27,422 nucleotides of DNA from UBA1724 sp051884615 (GCA_051884615.1 JBJEVT010000042.1:1-27422); one strand, 5' to 3'; counted from the first letter of the stretch, positions 1-8,270 are shown. Numbers and translations are program-made. Notes: generated by a model not told the origin, from the sequence alone.

Positions 1-186
1 ATCCTCAAGAATTGATTTGTGTTTCAATCCACGCCCCCCGCGCGGGGGGCGACATGACTATTATTGGCCTGCGCTTCGTCTCTTGGTGTTTCAATCCACG
101 CCCCCCGCGCGGGGGGCGACGGCGGAAAGGATTACAAGGGACTGCAACTGGTAGTTTCAATCCACGCCCCCCGCGCGGGGGGCGAC
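1..186 (-). CRISPR. Leader-proximal end of a type I-C CRISPR array
   Basis: Three identical 33-nt repeats lie at 21-53, 88-120 and 154-186, separated by spacers of 34 nt (54-87) and 33 nt (121-153). Positions 1-20 are part of a third spacer, so the array continues past the left edge. The inner part of each repeat is a perfect 20-nt palindrome (CGCCCCCC-GCGC-GGGGGGCG) able to form a GC-rich hairpin. On the minus strand each repeat starts GTCGCC and ends GTGGATTGAAAC, the usual I-C orientation in which the end of the repeat becomes the crRNA 5' handle. The array is therefore read right to left, in line with the cas genes, and the repeat at 154-186 is next to the leader. Spacer origins cannot be told from sequence alone. 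Confidence 0.97.
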
Positions 187-210
187 TGCAATATTTTTTG
201 AGAGGCCGGA

Positions 211-234
211 GGGGATTTTCCTAGGAGAATCCCC
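211..234. repeat. 24-bp near-perfect palindrome in the CRISPR leader
   Basis: The sequence reads GGGGATT...AATCCCC with the self-complementary core TCCTAGGA. Only one base pair of the 24-bp dyad is mismatched. It lies 24 bp from the repeat at 154-186, so it sits in the part of the leader that the Cas1-Cas2 complex or a host factor would contact. It is not followed by a T-run on either strand, so a terminator is unlikely. Confidence 0.7.
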
Positions 235-287
235 GTCCAACCAAAGTCATAGCTGAACAGACAACGCCAGAATATATCCAAATTCCC

Positions 288-308
288 GAGTTTTTCATCC
301 AAAAACTC
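288..308. repeat. Perfect 8-bp inverted repeat downstream of cas2
   Basis: GAGTTTTT (288-295) and AAAAACTC (301-308) form a perfect stem with a 5-nt loop, about 46 nt beyond the cas2 stop. It could be a transcript-end or processing hairpin of the cas mRNA, or a leader protein-binding site. There is no T-run after the stem on the minus strand, so intrinsic termination is not well supported. Confidence 0.55.
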
Positions 309-353
309 TGCGAAGCTCCTAGGTAGCCATCTGTGGGATTGTCGTTCGCAGGA

Positions 354-647
354 TTAGATGATCAAAGAATCCTTCACCACATCCATCGACGGCTTTGCCC
401 CGAAATGAATCACCTTGGTCTGGTAGGCATTCCCCAGATTATAATACCGAAGACTATCCTTCTGCGGATCGCAAATTCCCTCCAATTTTGCCTTGACCAC
501 GAGCCACTCCTCCCAAGTAAGATTGATTTCAAAAACTGAATTCTGAACACGCATTCCATAGTTCTGGCATACTTTTGCTATTTTCCGCAGCCTTCGCGCG
601 CCCTCTGCCGAAGTTGTATTCACATCGTATGTCACAAGCATAAGCAT
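354..647 (-). CDS. cas2: CRISPR-associated protein Cas2 (type I-C)
   Basis: Cas2 dimerises and bridges two Cas1 dimers to form the spacer-integration complex. The 97-aa protein has the family start MLMLVTYDVNT, with the conserved Asp at the end of the first beta strand, and the RVQNSVFE segment typical of I-C Cas2. Length matches the family. The ATG at 647 has an AGGAAAG Shine-Dalgarno about 6 nt upstream; a second Met two codons on is a possible alternative. It is the last cas gene before the leader, 37 nt after cas1. Nothing suggests damage. Confidence 0.96.
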   Translation of the reverse strand: MLMLVTYDVNTTSAEGARRLRKIAKVCQNYGMRVQNSVFEINLTWEEWLVVKAKLEGICDPQKDSLRYYNLGNAYQTKVIHFGAKPSMDVVKDSLII

Positions 648-684
648 TGATTTCTTTCCTGTTTATGCAACCATTAGGATAACA

Positions 685-1710
685 TCATCGAAGGAGGAAA
701 GGAGGATAGGCATCCAAATCACCCCGCAAATATCGCGTCAGAAGCATGGCCTGGACATGGGGGAGCAATCCAATGGGCACCTTCTCCTTAAGGAAAGGGT
801 GCATGAGTTCCTCTTTCTTCTTTTCCTGCCATCCCACCAGCAATTTCTTTTTCCCCTCTTCCTTGATTTGCACCATTCCTGTTTCCAGGAAGTGAAAATC
901 CTTTGAAGAGAGCTGTCTCAAATTGACCAGAGACAAGGCGACACGATCTGCCATTGGAGCGCGGAACTCCTCCATCAAATCCAGAGCCAAGGACGGCCTT
1001 CCGCTTCGCAACTCATGGAGAAACCCGATTTGCGGGTCCAGTCCCACTCCTTCCAAGGCACCCCGGCAGTCATGGGCAAGAAGTGTATACAGAAAAGACA
1101 GCACCGCATTCATGGGATCCATGGGAGGGCGCCGATTGCGAGAAGACATGGCAAAGAAATCCTTTTGGGAGCAAATCATGTCATTGAAGGCGGCGAAATA
1201 CGCTGACGCCGCCTCTCCCTCCAGCCCTCTAACATTCCTGGCTTCGAGCGAGGAGTCACGCAATCTTGCCAGAACACAATTCAGCGTTTCCAAGGCAGCC
1301 AGAAGGTTATCGCTTTCCCCGTGATCCCGGATGCAGCGAGCCAAAACGGCACGGGCATTGCAGACCTTTCCTATCACAAAGGTTCGAGCAAGATCATCCT
1401 TTTGGGACGGGGATTCATAGGCACGCATTTGGGACAAACGCAAATGCACGCTTCCTTCGACCGCACCTTCCACCCTGGCCAGGAATTTTCCTTGTTCTGT
1501 CAACATGGAAACAGCAATGCCATGTTCCATGCAAAGTCCCAAGGCCCAAGGGCTCACCAAAACATTCCCGAAGATGACGACACTCGTCAAAGCGCAGACA
1601 GGAACCTTTAGAAGCCTCTCCCCATCCTTTTCCACCACGAGGGTTTCCCCCTCTCGATGAAGCCAGGCATCCTGCCTTGTCAGATACAACGTATTCAGCA
1701 GCCGTTTCAT
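685..1710 (-). CDS. cas1: CRISPR-associated endonuclease Cas1 (type I-C)
   Basis: Cas1 is the metal-dependent integrase that inserts new spacers at the leader end of the array. The 341-aa protein has the expected active-site residues in order: Glu164 in GLEGEAA, His232 in GFLHELRSGRPS, and Asp244 with a following Glu in LALDLMEEF. The N-terminal beta domain and the C-terminal helical domain are both complete. The start at 1710 overlaps the cas4 stop by four bases (ATGA), so the two are probably translationally coupled, as expected for genes whose products work together in spacer selection and integration. Confidence 0.97.
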   Translation of the reverse strand: MKRLLNTLYLTRQDAWLHREGETLVVEKDGERLLKVPVCALTSVVIFGNVLVSPWALGLCMEHGIAVSMLTEQGKFLARVEGAVEGSVHLRLSQMRAYESPSQKDDLARTFVIGKVCNARAVLARCIRDHGESDNLLAALETLNCVLARLRDSSLEARNVRGLEGEAASAYFAAFNDMICSQKDFFAMSSRNRRPPMDPMNAVLSFLYTLLAHDCRGALEGVGLDPQIGFLHELRSGRPSLALDLMEEFRAPMADRVALSLVNLRQLSSKDFHFLETGMVQIKEEGKKKLLVGWQEKKKEELMHPFLKEKVPIGLLPHVQAMLLTRYLRGDLDAYPPFLLR

Positions 1711-2402
1711 TCTTCCAGCATATCATCCAAAAAGGAATGGAGCCATTTTGCCGCAGACAGTTTCCCCCTTGAAATTTTTGGCAGGCAGACATCCACCAGG
1801 GAACAGGCACTACAATTCCTCCCCTCCCGCGGGGTTGGCAAGCTCCTCTCCCGGAAAATCTCCCGAATCGCCATGGTCGTCTCCATGACCAATGTCCTCA
1901 ATTCCTCATCCATGGGAACGGCGACACGCCGGTGCGTCTCCCCATAAAACAAATAGCCGCATTCTATCCTGACCTGAAACATTTCCTCCAGGCAAATCCC
2001 CTGGGCGCAAAGCTGCACTTCATCCGCTCTGTGCAACTTTGGCTGTCCACGTTTATACTCCACAGGAACCGGTTGCCACCAGCCAGGAAGTCCGGCAATG
2101 TGGGCCGCCCTGGTCACGCCTTTGTCATCAGTGGGACCTTGCCAACGATGGAACTCCACCATATCCGCTATGCCTGTCAGCCCCAGGGCAAGGGAACGTA
2201 TGTTCAAGGCCGTGGCAAGATGCAATCCTTTGCGAGTCTCCTTCCTTCCGCTATCCACGCGCACATGCATCTGCCTGCCAGACACCGTGAGGTAATTCTC
2301 CCGCCATTGTCCTTCGACGTGAATCAATGCGCATTGTCGAGGACAAAAGAGAAAATGCTGTAGTGCGCTAATGGGGAGAAGGTCGTCTTCAGAGAAAGCC
2401 AT
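1707..2402 (-). CDS. cas4: CRISPR-associated exonuclease Cas4 (type I-C)
   Basis: Cas4 is an iron-sulfur nuclease that trims prespacers and selects those next to a proper PAM, acting with Cas1-Cas2. The 231-aa protein has one N-terminal cysteine (Cys20, in FCPRQC) and three near the C terminus (Cys197, Cys200, Cys206), the arrangement that holds a 4Fe-4S cluster. RecB-type nuclease residues are visible: Asp80 in GIADMVEF and Glu115-x-Lys117 in PVEYKRG. It lies 75 nt after cas7 and overlaps cas1. All key residues are present, so adaptation looks functional. Confidence 0.96.
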   Translation of the reverse strand: MAFSEDDLLPISALQHFLFCPRQCALIHVEGQWRENYLTVSGRQMHVRVDSGRKETRKGLHLATALNIRSLALGLTGIADMVEFHRWQGPTDDKGVTRAAHIAGLPGWWQPVPVEYKRGQPKLHRADEVQLCAQGICLEEMFQVRIECGYLFYGETHRRVAVPMDEELRTLVMETTMAIREIFRERSLPTPREGRNCSACSLVDVCLPKISRGKLSAAKWLHSFLDDMLEE

Positions 2403-2477
2403 GGTTTCCCATCAGCAGGATAAATCCCCTTCATGGGAAAGGAATCCTTCCACCACGAAGGGAATATGTCGAATCCT

Positions 2478-3353
2478 CTATCGTTGAATCAGAGTGACCC
2501 CCGGAGGCAAGGCATCCATCGAAACGTCATAGTCGGAAAAACTCCGAGGAACCTCCACACCAGGTTTTCTGGCAATCTTAACGGTCTCGAAGAGCGCACT
2601 GGACGAGGCATTCCCCAGAGCGCTGTCATGCTTGAAGATGATCAATTTCTGGGTTGCCATCAGCCCTCGTGCCGCAGAACGATCATGTTCAAAAGCATTC
2701 TTCAATGCCTCCCAGAGCAACGCAAGATCCTCCTCGCCAAAAGAAGTTTGACGGGCAAGGGCAGGCGAAACAAAGCCGTGGGAAACATACAGACCGTAGG
2801 GGACAGTATGCTTGCGCCCCATGGTCCTGTTATCCCCTTCCTGCTTCTTGGCCTCCTCCTCCGTGGCGACTGCCATGCGGGTGATGGTATGTTCAAGGGT
2901 GACAATGGGATCCACAGAACGGGCAAAGGTCATCTGGACAGGTCCCCGCACCTGGCCGGCATTCCATCCCGAGGACAAGACCGCCCCGAAACACCGGACA
3001 TCAAAGAACTTCCGGCACAATTCCTTCCGCGTCTTGTTAGAATCTTCCGAAGAAAGCTGTTCCTTTGTTCCTTTCTTCACCGGCGTGAGCCCCAAATCTT
3101 CAGCCACCTTCTGGATTTGCACATTCAGAATGGCCTTCTCCTTGACGAAGATGTCATATCCGTCCTCGTCACCTTTCGTCAACTGGACATAGTTCCGGAC
3201 TTTTCTTTTCAGGCAGACATCCGTCACCAGGCCCTCTCCGGTTTCCGCATCAATGCGGGGCAAATTTCCCGCATCGGGATCGCCGTTGGGATTGCCATCC
3301 TTCACATCGAAGACCAAAAGAAAATCGTATCGGTTCTTGAGCTCTGTATACAT
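2478..3353 (-). CDS. cas7: Cascade backbone subunit Cas7 (Csd2, type I-C)
   Basis: Cas7 copies form the filament along the crRNA in the I-C Cascade complex. The 291-aa protein has the Csd2/Csh2 family hallmark GNPNGDPDAGN at residues 20-30, close to the N terminus, followed by the RRM-type core. Length fits the I-C family. The ATG at 3353 has a clear AGGAG about 8 nt upstream, which suits the need for a high copy number of this subunit. It is separated from cas8c by 60 nt containing a short direct repeat. Confidence 0.97.
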   Translation of the reverse strand: MYTELKNRYDFLLVFDVKDGNPNGDPDAGNLPRIDAETGEGLVTDVCLKRKVRNYVQLTKGDEDGYDIFVKEKAILNVQIQKVAEDLGLTPVKKGTKEQLSSEDSNKTRKELCRKFFDVRCFGAVLSSGWNAGQVRGPVQMTFARSVDPIVTLEHTITRMAVATEEEAKKQEGDNRTMGRKHTVPYGLYVSHGFVSPALARQTSFGEEDLALLWEALKNAFEHDRSAARGLMATQKLIIFKHDSALGNASSSALFETVKIARKPGVEVPRSFSDYDVSMDALPPGVTLIQR

Positions 3354-3366
3354 CGTTACTACTCCT

Positions 3367-3404
3367 GAAATGAATGAGATGAGGTGAATGAAATGAATGA
3401 GATG
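3367..3404. repeat. 15-bp direct repeat between cas8c and cas7
   Basis: GAAATGAATGAGATG occurs at 3367-3381 and again at 3390-3404, with a 23-bp offset. It fills most of the 60-nt gap between the cas8c stop and the cas7 ribosome binding site. It may simply be a slipped duplication; a role in setting Cas7 translation relative to Cas8c is possible but unproven. Confidence 0.7.
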
Positions 3405-3413
3405 GGATTGAGG

Positions 3414-3797
3414 CTATTCTTCAGTGGAAACACTCTTCTTGGCATAGAAATCCTGCTGCTGGTGGTAGAATCCAAGAGCAAACATCCCCTGGTCAACCAA
3501 ACTCAAATGAGCAGGAAATTGAGAAACGCCAGGCTGGGTCTGGCTACGATAGAGAATCTCGCCGATCAGCCCCTCGTAGTAAATTTTGAATCCTTCCTTG
3601 TCCAACTTGGCGAGATGGTAATTCTTCAGACGCATCAACGTTCCAAAGACCACAGCGGGAGTGGCGGAAGCCGAGGCGTAGAACCTGTCGCGAATTGTGG
3701 CATTGATGCCCGGCATTGCCTCTTTCTGAATTTTCTCCAATACAGCGAACAATCTACCCAACCGGTAGCCAATGTTTTCATTTTCTTTATCCAGCAT
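3414..3797 (-). CDS. cas11: Cas11c small subunit from an internal start in cas8c
   Basis: In type I-C the Cascade small subunit is known to be made by internal translation of the 3' end of cas8c. Here Met465 of Cas8c (ATG at 3797-3795) is preceded by a textbook AAGGAG (minus strand, 3812-3807) with a 9-nt spacer, inside an AT-richer stretch. Starting there gives a 127-aa, largely helical protein beginning MLDKENENIGYRLGRL, about the expected size and place. Another in-frame ATG at 3848 (Met448) lacks such a signal. The call rests on this match; the protein has not been observed. Confidence 0.8.
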   Translation of the reverse strand: MLDKENENIGYRLGRLFAVLEKIQKEAMPGINATIRDRFYASASATPAVVFGTLMRLKNYHLAKLDKEGFKIYYEGLIGEILYRSQTQPGVSQFPAHLSLVDQGMFALGFYHQQQDFYAKKSVSTEE

Positions 3798-5189
3798 AAT
3801 GCCTATCTCCTTTGTTTTAAAGTGGGAACTCCTAATTTTACGATTCATGAAAGCTTTGATGAGTTTTGCCCGCTCGTAGGTCACCTTTCCTTGCGTGGCC
3901 TTGATTCTGACGAGCGCCGAAAGAAGAAGCGTTTCCGGCAATGCCACTCCAGCCAGAATTGCCCGCACAACATTGCCGGCAAGATTTGGAGGAATATTCT
4001 CATACTTATTCTCCGCAGCGAGACTGACTAGCAACTTCTTCAGGGGAAGATGTTCCGGAAGCTTTTCTCCGTGGACGATTCTCAAATCCTCAAACCAGTC
4101 CCTGAAACGGCCCGCCATTTCGCCCACGGTTCCTTGGTACCAGAAACGAACAGACAGACGAGCGGCACTCGGAGAAAGCCCCAAGACATAGAACCGCGTC
4201 TGGCCCTCGTCTTCTGCATACTTTCCGCTTTGTACGGATTGGAACAGCATGGAGACGTTTTCCGTAAGGGCATCAGGATTGTCACCATCCTCCACTCCTA
4301 GAAAACCCAACAAATCCCCTTCCAGCTCCGTAGGACGACTAGACCAGAAGACCACCGTGGCATCCCCAATCCCAAGTTTTTGTCGGGAATCCTTGGCTAG
4401 CAGGGTATTCAAGGCAGTGGTGTAGGCAAAAACAGCGCCTTTCCCCACGGGAGAATTGGCTCCTTGTTTTTTCCCGAACGAGCCTGCTGCGTCAAAATTG
4501 AAGGAAATGATATTTGCTCCCGTAGAGTTTGCATCATACACGCCTTTGATTGCCGGATGGAGGGGGAGAATAACATCCCTCTTTCCTGTCACCAGGCATC
4601 TTCCCATCTTTTCTTGGTCGTCCTGCCCACCCTCGGACATGTTTTTCTCGAACAGGGTGCAGAACTCCTTGTCCCTGAAGATGGGTTCTTCATCTCCCGC
4701 CAGCCGGAACGAGACAAAGGCATCGCTCTTGGAAATCTCCTCCCATTCCGGACGCTTCGAGATGATCTCTTGCAAATCACTCCGCTGAAGGAAAGATAGC
4801 AGAACGCTCACCGACGGAATTTGGCGGTACGGTTCTAATTTCTCCAGAAATTGCGAATGTTCTTCCTTCACCCTGGCAAGAATCTTCTCCCCAGCTTTTT
4901 TCAAGTCTCGTTTGGCAGAGGGGATGCCAAAGACATATTCGATGTTATCCCACAAAAGATTTGGAAGGATACCAGAACTGCGCTTCACGGACTGGGGGAC
5001 AAGATAGTTCCGGGCAATCAGCTTCTTGTCCTTTTCTTCCCGTGTATCTTCGATTTGGACAAGTTCCGCCTCTTTGTCGATGACAAAAAGAAACGGAATC
5101 CCTTTCTTTTCCCATCCATAAGGCGCAATCCCGCTCTCGGGATCCGCCGCCTTCCGGTCGTAGTATTCCTTAAGCGCTTGTAAAATCAC
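3414..5189 (-). CDS. cas8c: Cascade large subunit Cas8c (Csd1, type I-C)
   Basis: Cas8c is the large subunit of I-C Cascade. It recognises the PAM, helps open the target and recruits Cas3. The 591-aa protein has the usual length and the typical Csd1 opening (an LKEYYDRKAAD motif after the start, then GWEKKGIPFLFVID). The start at 5189 overlaps the cas5 stop by four bases (ATGA), with a GAGG about 8 nt before it. The last 127 residues match the small-subunit part and have their own start signal (see cas11c). No frameshift or internal stop was seen. Confidence 0.96.
   Translation of the reverse strand: MILQALKEYYDRKAADPESGIAPYGWEKKGIPFLFVIDKEAELVQIEDTREEKDKKLIARNYLVPQSVKRSSGILPNLLWDNIEYVFGIPSAKRDLKKAGEKILARVKEEHSQFLEKLEPYRQIPSVSVLLSFLQRSDLQEIISKRPEWEEISKSDAFVSFRLAGDEEPIFRDKEFCTLFEKNMSEGGQDDQEKMGRCLVTGKRDVILPLHPAIKGVYDANSTGANIISFNFDAAGSFGKKQGANSPVGKGAVFAYTTALNTLLAKDSRQKLGIGDATVVFWSSRPTELEGDLLGFLGVEDGDNPDALTENVSMLFQSVQSGKYAEDEGQTRFYVLGLSPSAARLSVRFWYQGTVGEMAGRFRDWFEDLRIVHGEKLPEHLPLKKLLVSLAAENKYENIPPNLAGNVVRAILAGVALPETLLLSALVRIKATQGKVTYERAKLIKAFMNRKIRSSHFKTKEIGIMLDKENENIGYRLGRLFAVLEKIQKEAMPGINATIRDRFYASASATPAVVFGTLMRLKNYHLAKLDKEGFKIYYEGLIGEILYRSQTQPGVSQFPAHLSLVDQGMFALGFYHQQQDFYAKKSVSTEE
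3807..3812 (-). promoter_or_regulatory. Internal Shine-Dalgarno for Cas11c
   Basis: AAGGAG on the minus strand, read within the Cas8c codons, 9 nt before ATG 3797-3795. It is one of the strongest ribosome binding sites in the window, stronger than those of most full-length genes here, which argues that it is not chance. Confidence 0.8.
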
Positions 5190-5902
5190 TTCAGCACCTC
5201 GATTTGTTTGGAATCCGTAATGATCACGCCCTGCTCCATTTGGGCACGGAAAAACATAGGCTGGATGTCTTGCGGGTCATGGTAGTCCATGTCGTAGAGC
5301 ATGAAGCCCAGATCCCGGGACTCCTGAATGGGAGTCGGCTCCTGGGCCATGTCCCGCACCAGCCGCACCTCCCGGCAGGAGAATTCCCGACATCCCAGGT
5401 AGGGGTGCATGAAATACTGGCCCTTCAAAGCCCTGCGCTCAAACATGGCGGCATATTTCGCCGGCTTTTCATCGGGACGGCACTCCAGAGACTCCCGGAG
5501 CAACTGTCGTTCCTCCTCAGGGGAGAGCCACTCGGGACAGGGCATCAACGTCCTCGCACGCCGTTCCGGGGGAATGAACTCGAACTCTCCATGAAGGCGG
5601 TATCTCACATCCTTCAAGAAGAGACCGCTTCTCTGCACTCGGTCATCCTCAATCCTGATGACACTTTTCACCCCGCTGGCCACTTTGCTGACCTCATTCC
5701 GCTTGAGATTCATCCATCGAATCGGGTTCAACACCTCAATCTTCGTGATATGCCAGACAATCGCCGGCTTCCAGAAAATCGCTTCGAAGATGGCACGTGC
5801 CGCCGAGGGGGTGATGACATCGTAGCTCACCCGCTCCACTTTCATTTCCGGTCGTGTGAAACACGCGAACTCTCCTGAGACATCCAGACAAAAACCTTTC
5901 AT
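5186..5902 (-). CDS. cas5: Cas5 of type I-C (Cas5d), pre-crRNA endonuclease
   Basis: In type I-C this protein replaces Cas6: it cuts pre-crRNA at the base of the repeat hairpin and stays on the crRNA 5' handle in Cascade. The 238-aa protein shows the family signatures FTRPEMKVERVSYDV, PSAARAI, FWKPAI, RNEV and PYLGCREF. The ATG at 5902 has GGAGA upstream. Two points are unusual. The position where well-studied members have a catalytic Tyr (IYWKP) is Phe43 (IFWKP), and the Lys-His pair appears as Lys149-Tyr150. A stretch around residues 110-147 is also longer than I expect. The identification is secure; the catalytic details are a comparison from memory. Confidence 0.95.
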   Translation of the reverse strand: MKGFCLDVSGEFACFTRPEMKVERVSYDVITPSAARAIFEAIFWKPAIVWHITKIEVLNPIRWMNLKRNEVSKVASGVKSVIRIEDDRVQRSGLFLKDVRYRLHGEFEFIPPERRARTLMPCPEWLSPEEERQLLRESLECRPDEKPAKYAAMFERRALKGQYFMHPYLGCREFSCREVRLVRDMAQEPTPIQESRDLGFMLYDMDYHDPQDIQPMFFRAQMEQGVIITDSKQIEVLK

Positions 5903-5918
5903 GTTGCTTTCTCCATTA

Positions 5919-8192
5919 TTAACAAAGGCAGTCTTCTAAATTTAATCCTTCCCAGCCCATGTCAAGCCCCGTCTCTTTATCGTAAAGAGAACTGCATCCT
6001 TGAACGTAGACATCAGACCCCGGATAGCCCTCGACAATACCTCCCAGTCTCACCAGCTTGTCGAAAAGACCCCGGGGAACGGAAACCGTGTAGCGTTGCA
6101 ATTTCCTCATCAGATCCTTGTTCGGGCCAATTTTTCCCAAAAGCGCTAAAAGTGCCTCGTTCCCCTTGGAGTTTCCCTCCGAGTCCTCCTCCTGGAAATT
6201 CACAATCACACTGACACTTCCCTCAGGATCAATCATCCTGAATTTCTCCGCGGCCTCGGCGAACTGAAACTGCGCTCCACCTGCATCACGAGAGAGAAGT
6301 TCATTGAATTCCGTTCCCAAGTCATGCTGTCTGTTGTAGAATTTCTGATAAAACTCCGGGAAGACCTCTCGGGAGTCCACGTCCAGTCCGGGATTTGCCG
6401 CCAACAAATCTGTCAATGTATCCTCGTACCAGCGGAGCTCTCCCTTCGGCGACGGTGTCGGCGGCAAGAAGACAACGACACGTCCCTCCACGTTGCGTCC
6501 TTCCCGGTTGCACCGTCCTGCGGACTGAACAATGGAGGGCAATCCAGTGTAGGCACGATAAACGATGGGGAAATCCACATCCACCCCTGCCTCGATCAAC
6601 TGCGTACTCACCACACGCACCTCAAAACCTTGCTTCAGCCTGTCCCGAATCTCCTGGATGACCTTGGAACGATGCTGGCCGCACATGGAGGCAGAAAGAT
6701 GAAGGGTTCCCTCGGGCATCACCCGATACAGATCCCTGGCATCTCTGCGGGTATTCACAATGCAGAGGACCTGAGGATATTTCCGAAGCTCCCCCGCCAA
6801 AGACTCCCAGGTCATCCTGGGACCACTGGGCTGGGGAAGTTCAATCTTGGTGCGTTTCAGCCGTCTGTAAAGATCCATCTCCTGGGGAATGATTTCCCGT
6901 ATCGATTCCATTTTCATGGGACGAATTTCCCCCAGCGATGTCTGGGTTGCGGTGCTCATCACCACCGAGCAACCGTAATTCTTCCCCAGCTGGTAAATCG
7001 ACTCGGCGATTGGCAGAAGCAAGCTGGGCGGCAGAAGCTGCACTTCATCCAGGATCACGACGCTTCCAGCAATGTTATGGAGTTTCCGGCATACACTCGT
7101 TCTATTCCCGTAAAGGGATTCAAAGAATTGAACTGCTGTGGTGACGATGACAGGAGCATCCCAGTTTTCAGAGGAGAGCCTCCAACGCCTCTCCATTTCC
7201 GATGAGTCGTATTTGCCCAGCTCAAGATTGCAGTGATGCTCCAGAACATTCTCACGCCCCAGAAAACGACTCAATTCATCCGCGGTCTGTTCGATAATGG
7301 ATGTATAAGGAATCACATAGATAATCCTTCTCATTCCGTGTTTCCTGGCGTGCTGGAAGGCGAATGACGTGGAAGAGAAGGTCTTACCGCCGCCAGTAGG
7401 AACGGTCAAAGAGAAAAATCCGGGCTCCCACTCCGCTGCCCTTTCACAAGCCAGACGAATCTCCTGACGAATCCCATTTATCCTGCTCTTCTTTCCTTCT
7501 GCCTGGGATTCCAATTCTCGAATTTTCTTATCGAACAAATCCGAGAGAATCGTCAAAGACGCATACCCCTTGCGCCCCTCTGACTTCTCGCTGTCCAGGA
7601 ATTTCTCCGTGTCCAGAAAATCCGCATCCACAAGACAGGAAAAGAGCATCCGAATCCAAAAGGAGATATCTTCTTTCCTCTTTATGCAACGGGGACGGAA
7701 GGATACGGCAGATGTCAGAGAATACTTTTCCTTTTCCTCCTCCAGCCATTGTTTCACCGGAGATTCTTGAAGATGTTTTTTATCCTGCTCCCATCTCATC
7801 TTCAAGGATTTCTCGCCGCACCAGTTGCCCAAACCAGCGTGATGTCCGGCGATGGCGTAGGCAAGGAACGGCCCAAATCCCTTCAAATTGTCTTTCAGAA
7901 ATAGAGCCCCGACACTGGAATGGACATGATTCTCACCACCTTCTTTCTCCGGAACAAGACCGTTTGAACGAAGGAGATAGTTCTGAAAAGAGGTTCTGGC
8001 CTTCCCTGCATCATGATATGCTCCCAGGAGCCGTGCCAGAGGAGCGGAGTCAAAGACTGAGGCAAACTCCGCCGCCAACTCGGCAACTCCCCGCGAATGT
8101 TCTTCCAGCGTCTGCCAATTCTCAATAGGACTTCCATCAATGCTATGTGCGTACGGCACTTCTATCATTTCATTCCTCTGAATATTGCCCAT
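5919..8192 (-). CDS. cas3: CRISPR-associated helicase-nuclease Cas3 (type I-C)
   Basis: Cas3 is recruited by Cascade to unwind and degrade target DNA. The 757-aa protein has an N-terminal HD nuclease domain (His32, His60-Asp61 in AYHDAGK, His91, His117-His118 in AGHHAGL), then an SF2 helicase: Walker A TGGGKT at 266-271, DEVQ at 382-385 in place of DEAH, STAT at 413-416, and motif VI QSAGRCNREGR at 556-566. All motifs look intact. It is the first gene of the cas operon, 16 nt before cas5. The ATG at 8192 has no clear Shine-Dalgarno; Met9 (8168) is an alternative start. Confidence 0.97.
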   Translation of the reverse strand: MGNIQRNEMIEVPYAHSIDGSPIENWQTLEEHSRGVAELAAEFASVFDSAPLARLLGAYHDAGKARTSFQNYLLRSNGLVPEKEGGENHVHSSVGALFLKDNLKGFGPFLAYAIAGHHAGLGNWCGEKSLKMRWEQDKKHLQESPVKQWLEEEKEKYSLTSAVSFRPRCIKRKEDISFWIRMLFSCLVDADFLDTEKFLDSEKSEGRKGYASLTILSDLFDKKIRELESQAEGKKSRINGIRQEIRLACERAAEWEPGFFSLTVPTGGGKTFSSTSFAFQHARKHGMRRIIYVIPYTSIIEQTADELSRFLGRENVLEHHCNLELGKYDSSEMERRWRLSSENWDAPVIVTTAVQFFESLYGNRTSVCRKLHNIAGSVVILDEVQLLPPSLLLPIAESIYQLGKNYGCSVVMSTATQTSLGEIRPMKMESIREIIPQEMDLYRRLKRTKIELPQPSGPRMTWESLAGELRKYPQVLCIVNTRRDARDLYRVMPEGTLHLSASMCGQHRSKVIQEIRDRLKQGFEVRVVSTQLIEAGVDVDFPIVYRAYTGLPSIVQSAGRCNREGRNVEGRVVVFLPPTPSPKGELRWYEDTLTDLLAANPGLDVDSREVFPEFYQKFYNRQHDLGTEFNELLSRDAGGAQFQFAEAAEKFRMIDPEGSVSVIVNFQEEDSEGNSKGNEALLALLGKIGPNKDLMRKLQRYTVSVPRGLFDKLVRLGGIVEGYPGSDVYVQGCSSLYDKETGLDMGWEGLNLEDCLC

Positions 8193-8254
8193 GTTCTACA
8201 CGTCTAGCACAAAATATCCCGCATGGGAACCGGGAAGACACTGTTTTCGTGCAT

Positions 8255-8270
8255 TGTCACAAGATGTCAC
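8255..8270. repeat. Pair of TGTCAC direct repeats upstream of cas3
   Basis: TGTCAC occurs at 8255-8260 and 8265-8270, one helical turn (10 bp) apart, flanked on both sides by CATTG-like sequence. It would lie in the 5' untranslated part of the cas mRNA if the promoter at 8380-8385 is used. It could be an operator, but it is short enough to be chance. Confidence 0.35.

Larger units (their letters stand above)
187..353 (-). promoter_or_regulatory. CRISPR leader between cas2 and the array
   Basis: This 167-nt stretch separates the cas2 stop from the first repeat. It is less GC-rich than the repeats and lies on the side where new spacers are added. On the minus strand it begins shortly after cas2 with a TGCGAAC motif of the kind often seen at the start of I-C leaders. 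It holds a TATATT hexamer (minus strand, 276-271) that could be the -10 of the array promoter, about 85 nt before the first repeat. No convincing -35 was found. Two inverted repeats inside it are listed separately. Confidence 0.75.

Noticed and set aside
12..224. A 70-codon open frame across the CRISPR repeats
   Set aside because: It is translation of the repeats themselves; the repeated peptide comes from the 33-nt units and not from a gene.
2427..2462. A CCCTTC/GAAGGG inverted repeat in the cas7-cas4 gap
   Set aside because: It is a 6-bp stem with a 24-nt loop, which is expected by chance at this length.
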